Assembly (NCBI GenBank): GCA_002328565.1
Contig: DCUU01000039.1
Coordinates: forward strand, 1-20,492
Origin: Candidatus Moranbacteria bacterium UBA2206
Lineage (GTDB): Bacteria > Patescibacteriota > Minisyncoccia > Moranbacterales > UBA2206
Length of the DNA stretch: 20,492 bases
Direction of reading: 5' to 3'
Both the position numbers and the translations under genes were made by a program. The notes under the pieces are model-generated. The model was not told where the DNA came from and made no database searches. It saw only the letters and a list, made by a program, of their open reading frames with translations. Each line of letters begins with the position of its first letter. Position 1 is the first letter of the stretch. Positions 1 to 5,251 of the stretch are shown here, one piece after another.

Positions 1-233
1 CCTGTAGCAATTTTCAATCCCTTATTGATTGCATCGGATTGCCCTTGGTCTTTTTCACTTTTCCAAATAATACGATCAGAATATTTTTTGAGAATTTCTA
101 GCGTGCCGTCAGTTGATCCGCCATCCATAACAATATATTCCAAATCGGGATAGTTTTGCGAAAGTACGCTTTGAATTGTCCGTTCAATAAACTCAGCTTG
201 GTTATATGATGGAGTGATGATGGAAATTTTCAT
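1..233 (-). CDS. Family 2 glycosyltransferase, N-terminal part (runs off the window)
   Basis: Translating the reverse strand from the ATG at 233 gives an open frame of 77 codons that continues past base 1. The N-terminus reads MKISIITPSYNQ, followed by a QSVLSQ segment and then MDGGSTDGT near residues 37-45. This is the start of a GT-A fold family 2 glycosyltransferase: the first beta strand with the S/PSYNQ nucleotide-binding turn, then the D-G-G-S-T-D motif that binds the nucleotide sugar. Family members move a sugar from an NDP donor onto a growing surface glycan in the cytoplasm. The acceptor, donor and C-terminal part cannot be judged. A minus-strand promoter candidate lies about 240 bases upstream (471-499), so the mRNA may have a long leader. 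Confidence 0.9.
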   Translation of the reverse strand, partial: MKISIITPSYNQAEFIERTIQSVLSQNYPDLEYIVMDGGSTDGTLEILKKYSDRIIWKSEKDQGQSDAINKGLKIAT

Positions 234-268
234 TTTTTAGTGCTTATTCTACGTCAAAAATCCGATAA

Positions 269-297
269 TTGACATAAAATTGATAGTATGATAGTAT
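269..297 (+). promoter_or_regulatory. Sigma-70 type promoter candidate for a short RNA
   Basis: A perfect -35 box TTGACA (269-274) is followed after exactly 17 bases by TAGTAT (292-297), a 4/6 match to the -10 consensus. The start of transcription would be near 304. The only thing downstream before a T-run terminator is the hairpin at 312-351, so the product would be a very short RNA. Confidence 0.5.
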
Positions 298-303
298 TAA
301 TTT

Positions 304-359
304 ATAGAAAGTTCTCGGCCCAGGGTTTCCACACCCTACTATGGCGGAGAATTTTTTTT
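304..359 (+). ncRNA. Candidate small structured RNA or free-standing terminator hairpin
   Basis: An outer 9-bp stem pairs 312-320 (TTCTCGGCC) with 343-351 (GGCGGAGAA), with a single G-G mismatch. Inside it a second 5-bp helix, AGGGT (322-326) with ACCCT (333-337), closes the loop TTCCAC. The 3' side has an unpaired ACTAT (338-342). Eight T follow at once (352-359), as in an intrinsic terminator. With the promoter at 269-297 this predicts a transcript of about 56 bases. The reverse strand lacks a T-run, so the signal is plus-directional. It would lie antisense to the leader of the glycosyltransferase at 1-233 if that gene uses the promoter at 471-499. I recognise no named RNA family. It could simply be a terminator whose upstream gene was lost. 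Confidence 0.4.
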
Positions 360-432
360 ATATTGACCACCCTGCCGGAAAACATGACATAAAATATTTC
401 ATCTTTACCTTAAACATTCCAAAAAGTCAATA

Positions 433-477
433 TTGCATATTTTAGAATAAATTTAAAATTCGATAAATTTATAATAG
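433..477. repeat. 45-bp direct repeat, copy 1
   Basis: Identical base for base to 1527-1571. It contains an inner inverted repeat, ATAAATTT and AAATTTAT around a 10-base spacer, and on the minus strand a TATTAT -10-like box. In the other copy the minus-strand end of the repeat carries the ATGCAA start of the zeta-like kinase. Here the same ATGCAA is followed by TAT and a TGA stop, so this copy is a duplicated start region without its gene. Confidence 0.85.
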
Positions 478-499
478 CAAAGTTAAAATTAAATGACAA
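471..499 (-). promoter_or_regulatory. Minus-strand promoter candidate facing the glycosyltransferase at 1-233
   Basis: On the reverse strand TTGTCA (499-494, 5/6 match) is followed after 17 bases by TATTAT (476-471, 5/6 match). Transcription would start near 464 and give a leader of about 230 bases before the ATG at 233. The -10 box lies inside the 45-bp repeat. The -35 box lies just outside it and has no good counterpart at the second repeat copy. Confidence 0.5.
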
Positions 500-597
500 A
501 TCGTTGATTATGTGATAAATACCTAAAAAAGCACTATTTTGGGTATCGGGACTGCCCATAATTGACAAATTTTGAGTATTCTATAATTTCTTCAATC

Positions 598-622
598 AAA
601 AACCGACTCGAGGTCGGTTTTT
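598..622. terminator. Bidirectional intrinsic terminator
   Basis: A perfect 10-bp inverted repeat, AAAAACCGAC (598-607) and GTCGGTTTTT (613-622), surrounds the 5-base loop TCGAG. GC pairs form the core and a T-run follows on either strand, so it can stop transcription both ways. It sits 14 bases past the stop codon of the 64-residue gene and most likely ends the long minus-strand operon that begins at 5116. Confidence 0.85.
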
Positions 623-636
623 AGTGAGGATTTTTT

Positions 637-831
637 TTATTTGCAGGTATTTGTTTGTAGTTCTCCGAATTTTTTTTCATATTCTGCTAGAAGATCTTTT
701 TGATCTTGCGCTGACAGTTCTGCGGCCTTTTGAATTATTTTTTGCTGTTCTGCTACGGGAAGATCGAAGAAATTAGCACCTTCTTTTTTTGATTTTTTCT
801 TGTTAATTTGTGAGATGATTTTTTTTAACAT
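637..831 (-). CDS. Small basic/helical protein coupled to the zeta-like kinase
   Basis: A 64-residue protein with no signal peptide or membrane segment. The first 18 residues are strongly Lys-rich (LKK, NKKKSKKE), and the remainder is charged and probably helical (FDLPVAEQQKIIQKAAELSAQ, then KDLLAEYEKKFGEL). Its ATG (831-829) lies inside the end of the upstream kinase gene, whose TAA is at 827-825, so the frames overlap by 7 bases and translation is probably coupled. I do not recognise the family. Its size, coupling and position after a zeta-type kinase make it a candidate antitoxin or accessory partner, but epsilon antitoxins normally precede zeta, so this is inference. It ends just before the terminator at 598-622. 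Confidence 0.65.
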   Translation of the reverse strand: MLKKIISQINKKKSKKEGANFFDLPVAEQQKIIQKAAELSAQDQKDLLAEYEKKFGELQTNTCK

Positions 832-1532
832 AAAATTGTGGTTAATGAGTTTTTATTATAGTTAATTTTAATATAAATGTCAATAGCATGATCAATATCG
901 TATTTAATTTTTTTGATGGTATTATCCTTATTCTTTATAACCAAATTAAGCTCGATTTTGTCATTAAATTCTTTCTTTAACAATACTACATTCTCTCTTG
1001 CTTTGAAAAAGGCATTAACAAAAGCTTCTTTTGGGATGTATCTCCCCTCAAGTTTTTCACGCTTTCTAGTAAAGTCCCAGGCGATAACCGGATCTTGGAA
1101 TATATAAAAAACGCTAATTTGCCTTTTTTTGTTTAAGCAATTTATTATATTTCTACGTGCTATATCATAATTTGCGAATGTACCATCCATTATTGAATTC
1201 TGCTTGTGTTTCAATGTGTAATAATTGAGATTGTCAACACCAATAGAGGCTGCACCTTGTATTACATCAGAATTTTTCCCTGTATATTGAGGAATAAATT
1301 TCTTAATTTCGTCAGCATCAATTCTGACAATTGGAATAGGTGCCATTATTTCTATGAGTCTTTTAGAAAATTCAGTTTTCCCAGCTCCTGGAGAACCAGC
1401 CATAAAAAAAGAAAAAGGTTTTTCTACCGATGAAAATTTTTCGATGTTGGCGAATTTTTCTATCAGAGAACGCTTTTCTTTTTTGATGAATGTTTTGGCA
1501 TCTTTGGATGCTTGCAAATCACTTATTTGCAT
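825..1532 (-). CDS. Zeta-toxin-like P-loop kinase
   Basis: The 235-residue protein has a Walker A motif, GSPGAGKT, at residues 46-53, preceded by a hydrophobic strand (FSFFMA). Next come RIDADE (70-75), whose Asp matches the catalytic acid of zeta/PezT kinases, DGTF (116-119), and a basic lid-like segment with TRKRE and GRYIPKEAF (155-171). This order is that of the zeta toxin/AAA_33 family, which phosphorylates small molecules such as UDP-N-acetylglucosamine. That would be a meaningful target beside glycan genes, but the substrate here is unknown. A free-standing metabolic kinase role is possible. The start at 1532 sits in the 45-bp repeat, and no strong -35 box is seen there, so it may depend on read-through from the operon upstream. 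The sequence looks more AT-rich than the neighbouring glycosyltransferase at 2401. Confidence 0.8.
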   Translation of the reverse strand: MQISDLQASKDAKTFIKKEKRSLIEKFANIEKFSSVEKPFSFFMAGSPGAGKTEFSKRLIEIMAPIPIVRIDADEIKKFIPQYTGKNSDVIQGAASIGVDNLNYYTLKHKQNSIMDGTFANYDIARRNIINCLNKKRQISVFYIFQDPVIAWDFTRKREKLEGRYIPKEAFVNAFFKARENVVLLKKEFNDKIELNLVIKNKDNTIKKIKYDIDHAIDIYIKINYNKNSLTTILC

Positions 1533-1571
1533 ATTTTAGAATAAATTTAAAATTCGATAAATTTATAATAG
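1527..1571. repeat. 45-bp direct repeat, copy 2, covering the kinase start
   Basis: Identical to 433-477. On the minus strand it spans the leader and the first codons (ATGCAA) of the zeta-like kinase and has the same TATTAT box (1570-1565). The hexamer 17 bases upstream is only a 3/6 match to a -35 box. The two copies bracket the kinase and 64-residue genes in direct orientation. Confidence 0.85.
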
Positions 1572-1573
1572 AA

Positions 1574-1915
1574 TCATTTTTTTATCTCTTCTAAGCTATC
1601 TTTCCTAGTAATCTCTGTCATTTGTTGTTCGAGGTGTTCGATGGCGTTCATTAATTTGAAGATGATGAGAAAAATCAAAATGAAGCCGACCAAGATTATG
1701 GCGTTGATGTTGCCTTCGATGCCAATAAATTTTGCCAAACTGGTGCTGGCTTTGGGATAGACGACAATCGTAATCATTCCGCCCCAGACAATTAGACGGA
1801 TAAGAAGTTTCAAGAAAGACTGATTTTTTTGTTTTTTGAAATAGCGATCTAGACCTTGATAGATCATCAAAGAAGAAACAACTATGACGGCGATTTGATA
1901 CAAATGAATGTTCAT
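1574..1915 (-). CDS. DUF2304-like small membrane protein
   Basis: A 113-residue protein with three hydrophobic segments: about 5-23 (IAVIVVSSLMIY), 38-54 and 70-90 (INAIILVGFILIFLIIFKL). A charged helical tail (NAIEHLEQQMTEITRKDSLEEIKK) follows and would lie in the cytoplasm. Length, layout and the amphipathic end fit DUF2304, a family commonly encoded beside dolichol-phosphate-mannose synthase-like glycosyltransferases. Here the glycosyltransferase (2401-3087) is one gene upstream, with a four-helix-bundle gene between them. The known association suggests it helps that soluble transferase at the membrane, but no biochemical role is established from the sequence. Confidence 0.75.
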   Translation of the reverse strand: MNIHLYQIAVIVVSSLMIYQGLDRYFKKQKNQSFLKLLIRLIVWGGMITIVVYPKASTSLAKFIGIEGNINAIILVGFILIFLIIFKLMNAIEHLEQQMTEITRKDSLEEIKK

Positions 1916-1924
1916 AGGGGTAAT

Positions 1925-1937
1925 AATTTTAAATTTT
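1925..1937. repeat. AT-only inverted repeat, left arm beside four-helix-bundle gene 1
   Basis: AATTTTAAATTTT is the exact reverse complement of 2386-2398. It lies in a longer low-complexity run of AATTTTAAATTT words (about 1925-1981). Because it is only A and T, a 13-base match has a fair chance of being accidental. It is noted because the second four-helix-bundle gene is flanked by much stronger inverted repeats. Confidence 0.45.
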
Positions 1938-1981
1938 TAATTTTAAATTTGAAATGAAATATTAATTATTAAATTTTAAAT

Positions 1982-2350
1982 CTATTCTTTATTATTTTCA
2001 ATAGTCCGAATGATTTTTGAGAAAATTAATGTTAATTCTTGGGCTTCTTTCCAATAAAATCTGCATTTTTCAGTCTCATTAGGCACAGACTTGGAAATGA
2101 GTTGCAACCAATATTTTGTTTCTTTTGCTTCTTTTTTGCAAATGTAAATTTTATTTTTAAAATCTTTTTTTGAACTCGCTCCATTTGCTTCGCAATAATT
2201 AGCACCAATGCTGGTTGCCGATCTAACTAATTGGCTTATGAGCGGAATTGTTATTATATTTTTTTCTATACCAGAAAGAAATACTATTATGTTCTCACTG
2301 AATTTTGAAGTTCTATCTTCTAAATCGTATTGTTTTTTGTTTTTGTTCAT
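1982..2350 (-). CDS. Four-helix-bundle protein, S23/IVS family (copy 1)
   Basis: A 122-residue protein that fits the family once called S23 or 23S-rRNA intervening-sequence protein: YDLEDRTSKFSENI near the start, QLVRSATSIGANYCEA at about 40-55, SSKKDFKNKIYICKKEAKETKYWLQLI at about 59-85, and a last helix ending in IIRTIENN. All four amphipathic helices are present and the length is normal. Members form pentameric rings in known structures, but the cellular function is not established. Many were first found inside excised rRNA insertions. AT-rich repeats flank this copy, and it splits a glycosyltransferase from its usual DUF2304 neighbour, which suggests a later insertion into the operon. Confidence 0.92.
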   Translation of the reverse strand: MNKNKKQYDLEDRTSKFSENIIVFLSGIEKNIITIPLISQLVRSATSIGANYCEANGASSKKDFKNKIYICKKEAKETKYWLQLISKSVPNETEKCRFYWKEAQELTLIFSKIIRTIENNKE

Positions 2351-2385
2351 TTATAAATTTGATATTGATTAAAAATTATAAATTT

Positions 2386-2398
2386 AAAATTTAAAATT
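2386..2398. repeat. AT-only inverted repeat, right arm beside four-helix-bundle gene 1
   Basis: AAAATTTAAAATT, reverse complement of 1925-1937, is part of an AT-rich run between the glycosyltransferase stop and the four-helix-bundle start (2351-2399). The two arms enclose the whole gene. Chance similarity cannot be excluded. Confidence 0.45.
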
Positions 2399-2400
2399 GT

Positions 2401-3087
2401 TCAAGAAATTATATTCCAAATCATTTTATACAGAGTTTTTAGACCGGTGAGGAAGTCTTGTTTTTGGACTTTTCCCATAGAATATTCGGTGTAGCGAACA
2501 GTGATTGGAACTTCCTTGTATTTTAGCTTATATTTTCGAATTTCGCGAATGACTTCACTGTCATATTCATAGCGATCCGATTTAGTGTTGATCACTTCGG
2601 CGGCGTGACGAGAATAGGCGCGGAATCCCGATTGAGAATCGGTCACCCAAAGACCATAAAGATACCATGTGAAAAAATTTCCAATTTTATTGGCCAGGAT
2701 TTTGTGTTTCGGCATGCCTTCTGGATTGAGTAGCCGAGTGCCGAGCACTACATCAAAATTGTCAAATTCAATCGGTTCAGTCAATTTTTTGATGTCGGAT
2801 GGGTCATGCTGACCGTCGCCATCAAGCGTGACAATAATATCCGCACCCAGAATTTTGGCCGCTTCAATGCCGGTTTTAGTAGCGGCGCCTTTCCCGCGAT
2901 TTAGACGATGACGAAAAACTGTATTTGGCAAAAGCTCTTGAGCTTTGGAAAAAGTATCATCAGCACTGCCATCATCTACAAGCACAATGTTAAGATAGCC
3001 GACTTTTTGAATGTCAGTGATCACTTCTTGGATAATTTTCCCCTCGTTATATGCGGGGATGACAATGAAAATATTTTTAGATTTCAT
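2401..3087 (-). CDS. Polyprenyl-phosphate glycosyltransferase (DPM1-like GT2)
   Basis: The 228-residue GT-A enzyme has FIVIPAYNEG at 7-16, VDDGSADDT at 37-45, LDGDGQHDPSDI at 88-99, GTRLL near 116-120 and QSGFRAYSR in the acceptor region. These are the motifs of dolichol-phosphate-mannose synthase-like transferases, which move mannose or glucose from GDP or UDP to a polyprenyl phosphate at the cytoplasmic face. There is no C-terminal membrane segment, so it probably needs a membrane partner. DUF2304 at 1574-1915 is the likely one. It starts 4 bases after the stop of the Cys-rich gene and belongs to the minus-strand operon. Sugar and carrier are unknown. The lipid product could serve one of the GT-C proteins in the window. 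Confidence 0.9.
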   Translation of the reverse strand: MKSKNIFIVIPAYNEGKIIQEVITDIQKVGYLNIVLVDDGSADDTFSKAQELLPNTVFRHRLNRGKGAATKTGIEAAKILGADIIVTLDGDGQHDPSDIKKLTEPIEFDNFDVVLGTRLLNPEGMPKHKILANKIGNFFTWYLYGLWVTDSQSGFRAYSRHAAEVINTKSDRYEYDSEVIREIRKYKLKYKEVPITVRYTEYSMGKVQKQDFLTGLKTLYKMIWNIIS

Positions 3088-3091
3088 AGTA

Positions 3092-3613
3092 TTATTGCTG
3101 TTCTAGTAATTCTTCCGTCACTCGATTTTTGCAAGCTGATTTTATAGTTGAATCAGAAATTAAATCGCAAATTTTCAAATCTATTTTCGCGATTGCTTGG
3201 TTTTTGAAACAATAATCTTTTTCCTTGCTTGGTAAATTTTCACAATTCTCACTTTCTTTGACTGGAGAAAGATCACAGATATCTTGGCAATATTTCAAGT
3301 TGGCGGTATTGTCTTGGAAATTTTCACATTCATTGTCGCAATCTTTGGCGGAAATATTTTCAATCTCTCCACTTTCATCAATTCCATCTTTAGTGGCGCT
3401 TTCCGTTTCGTTTAAATCGGACATTTCTAAATCTTTTTCAGAAACATTATTTGAATCTATGGCAGTTTCTCTGTCATCAAATTTATTATTATCAATCCTA
3501 ATAACTTCTTTGACTTCGCTTTTGAAATAGCGATTTTCTATTATCGGATAAGCAAAATAGGCCAAAGCGAGAGAGGCGAGTGCGAACAAGAGTAGGGTAA
3601 TTTTTTTGAGCAT
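3092..3613 (-). CDS. Membrane-anchored acidic, Cys-rich protein
   Basis: Starting at the ATG at 3613 gives 173 residues. An upstream TTG at 3622 is in frame but the ATG fits a normal N-terminus (MLKKITLLLFALASLALAYF), a signal anchor. Then comes a long acidic, probably disordered stretch rich in Asp, Glu, Ser and Asn (about 35-90). The C-terminal 85 residues hold eight cysteines: CDNEC, CQDIC, and four more spaced as C-x10-C and C-x11-C in helical segments (ENCENLPSKEKDYC, KICDL, SACKN). The even number and outside location suggest disulfides. I do not know its function. It sits between a SpoIID-like protein and a glycosyltransferase with short gaps, so it is part of the envelope operon. Confidence 0.8.
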   Translation of the reverse strand: MLKKITLLLFALASLALAYFAYPIIENRYFKSEVKEVIRIDNNKFDDRETAIDSNNVSEKDLEMSDLNETESATKDGIDESGEIENISAKDCDNECENFQDNTANLKYCQDICDLSPVKESENCENLPSKEKDYCFKNQAIAKIDLKICDLISDSTIKSACKNRVTEELLEQQ

Positions 3614-3640
3614 ATAAATCAAATAAAATTCTTCAATAAT

Positions 3641-5116
3641 TTAGTACATTTTTTGGAGTGATATTTTGGAATAATAATATTTCAATATCCAATCATATTT
3701 TTTCTTATATTTACTACCGGCCAATTTCAGTGATCCATTGGCAATTAGTCCTACCATATGATTTCCCGCGTCCTGAAGTTGTTTGGTGCTTTGTGAAGAA
3801 TTTTTTCCATATTTATCTTTGACCGATTTGCACCAAGGATAATCATCTGAGCCCCAATGTTCTTTGAAACTTCTAGTTCTTCCGTCGCTCCAAGAACTAT
3901 AGGGTGTCAAGGCGATCTCGTCTTTATATTTAACGATTATTCCTTTAGTTTGTTCGGTGGCTTTTTTGATGTTAGGATATTTTTTCTCCCATTCATAACC
4001 GCGGTAAATTTGTGAACCGGAATCACTGCGAATAGTGAAACCATATTTCAAATATTTAGTAGCATATTCTTTGTACCAATAGCCATAAGTGCGGAAAATT
4101 ACCGTCATAACCTTGGTGTGTTCAAATGGTCCTGTTCCCGTAGTTTCTCCCATACCCCAAGTATATTGTTCCATCGGAAGAGTGTTGATGACCCAAATTT
4201 CCTTGCTGATGTTATTATATTTCAATTTTATTTCCCCCCGATAATCATTATAGGATGAATTTGGACGATGAACATCAAAAATAATATTGAAATTATCGCC
4301 GTCTTTGGCTTCAAAACTAACTTCTTTATCTACGATTTTTTCGGCGATTGAATTGTAAATCAGAAGTTTTTCATCGCCATCATATTTGACTCGGGTTGTT
4401 GTGCCAGCTAAGACTTCAGCAATCTTATCACCATTTTTGTCTTTGATTATATAATCTTTATTGGCATCTATCTTGAAAGATTCTTCTTTTAGATCGCTTC
4501 TGGTATAGCTCCAAAGTCCAATGCTTATCTCCGGTCCATAAGCCAGTCGGCAAGTGGAATTGTCTGTTGCTAGATTGGCATTTTCTTTGGGAACCCAAAA
4601 TATCTCCCCTCGGTATGTCCAAAGTGAATCTGTGAGCATGCAATTTTTTTCTCCTGGGCTGGAAGTGTAAAAATGTTTTTTGTTTTTGGAATATTCCACT
4701 GCGTAGATTGGAGTTACTTCATCTTGATTTTTGTCGAAAGCATAGAAGGCGATGCCTATATACTGCCATGTTTTTCTGGATTTTTTTGATTTAATCAAGT
4801 TGTTTTTTGTTGCTTCCGAAATGGTGTAATAATAGTAATTTTGTTTTTTATTTTTTATCTTATAAACCGGCACAGTGCCAGTTTTTTGAGTGGCATATGC
4901 CTGCCAAAGAGAACCCTCATCTTTCCAGTTGGCAGTGTCTTTTAGGAGGTTGTTTTTTTCTGTTTCGGAAATGGTGAGATATCGATAGGAATATTTTTTA
5001 TTCCAAATTGCATAAACCGGTGATGGATTCACTGCTATTTCTTCGGCTGATGCGATAGGAAGCAATAGAACTCCCAAAAAATTCACTAGCACAAAAAAAG
5101 TTATTATTTTTTTCAT
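3641..5116 (-). CDS. Secreted SpoIID/LytB-like protein with three N-terminal repeats
   Basis: The ATG at 5116 gives 491 residues. A TTG ten codons earlier overlaps the -10 box of the promoter, so it is not the start. A signal peptide (MKKIITFFVLVNF, ending near ASAEE) leads into three Tyr/Trp-rich repeats of about 45 residues (34-78, 82-124, 136-178; PVYAIWN, PVYKIKN, PIYAVEY) like DUF5648 domains. The C-terminal half is SpoIID-like: NTLPMEQYTWGMGE (312-324, with the Glu at the position of the catalytic acid), FRTYGYW, GSQIYRG (368-373) and SSWSDGRTRS (408-416). SpoIID enzymes are lytic transglycosylases cutting stem-peptide-free peptidoglycan during spore engulfment, and LytB-type relatives occur in non-sporulating bacteria. 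Here it would remodel or bind the wall outside the cell. First gene of the minus operon. Confidence 0.85.
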   Translation of the reverse strand: MKKIITFFVLVNFLGVLLLPIASAEEIAVNPSPVYAIWNKKYSYRYLTISETEKNNLLKDTANWKDEGSLWQAYATQKTGTVPVYKIKNKKQNYYYYTISEATKNNLIKSKKSRKTWQYIGIAFYAFDKNQDEVTPIYAVEYSKNKKHFYTSSPGEKNCMLTDSLWTYRGEIFWVPKENANLATDNSTCRLAYGPEISIGLWSYTRSDLKEESFKIDANKDYIIKDKNGDKIAEVLAGTTTRVKYDGDEKLLIYNSIAEKIVDKEVSFEAKDGDNFNIIFDVHRPNSSYNDYRGEIKLKYNNISKEIWVINTLPMEQYTWGMGETTGTGPFEHTKVMTVIFRTYGYWYKEYATKYLKYGFTIRSDSGSQIYRGYEWEKKYPNIKKATEQTKGIIVKYKDEIALTPYSSWSDGRTRSFKEHWGSDDYPWCKSVKDKYGKNSSQSTKQLQDAGNHMVGLIANGSLKLAGSKYKKKYDWILKYYYSKISLQKMY

Positions 5117-5145
5117 TTTTATTTTGATTATTTTTTTACAAATCA

Positions 5146-5174
5146 ATTATAGCATTTTTTTGCAATGTTTCCAA
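5146..5174 (-). promoter_or_regulatory. Promoter of the minus-strand envelope operon
   Basis: On the reverse strand TTGGAA (5174-5169, 4/6 match) lies 17 bases before a perfect TATAAT (5151-5146). Transcription would start near 5139, some 23 bases before the ATG at 5116. This geometry rules out the in-frame TTG at 5146 as the start of the SpoIID-like gene. Confidence 0.7.
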
Positions 5175-5186
5175 ATTTTCGGGGTA

Positions 5187-5215
5187 TTGCGCATTTTTGG
5201 TATTTTTACTAAAAT
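5187..5215 (+). promoter_or_regulatory. Promoter of the plus-strand glycosyltransferase/UDP-glucose dehydrogenase operon
   Basis: TTGCGC (5187-5192, 4/6 match) is followed after 17 bases by TAAAAT (5210-5215, 5/6 match). The start would be near 5222, leaving a leader of about 30 bases. No Shine-Dalgarno sequence stands directly before the ATG at 5252. The two divergent promoters do not overlap: their -35 boxes are 12 bases apart. Confidence 0.55.
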
Positions 5216-5251
5216 AAGGATAAACATAACTTAATTATTTATTTTATTCTT

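Larger units (their letters stand above)
234..636. other. 403-base non-coding region
   Basis: No convincing reading frame was found here. It holds, in order, a plus-strand promoter and compact hairpin ending in eight T (269-359), one copy of a 45-bp repeat (433-477) overlapping a minus-strand promoter (471-499), a small weak hairpin (540-558, TGGG paired with CCCA), and a strong bidirectional terminator (598-622). A TTGACA (562-567) and a TATAAT (582-587) also occur but are only 14 bases apart, which is shorter than usual for a sigma-70 type promoter. The rest is AT-rich sequence with nothing I can name. Confidence 0.7.

Noticed and set aside
304..359. Purine riboswitch, because TTTCCAC and CTACTATGG recall its joining segments
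   Set aside because: The three-way junction, the P2/P3 loops and a regulated gene downstream on the plus strand are missing. The similarity is limited to short words.
562..587. Plus-strand promoter TTGACA / TATAAT
   Set aside because: The boxes are only 14 bases apart, and transcription would run at once into the terminator at 598-622.
1354..1539. Plus-strand open frames opposite the zeta-like kinase
   Set aside because: They are complementary to conserved kinase motifs, and their translations look like antisense of a coding gene.
4458..4643. Open frame in a different phase inside the SpoIID-like gene on the same strand
   Set aside because: It lies within a well-supported coding sequence and shows no recognisable domain. 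The same reasoning removed all other frames that overlap the listed genes.
5117..5146. TTG start of the SpoIID-like gene at 5146
   Set aside because: It overlaps the TATAAT box of the promoter and would lie upstream of the expected RNA start. The ATG at 5116 opens directly with a signal peptide.
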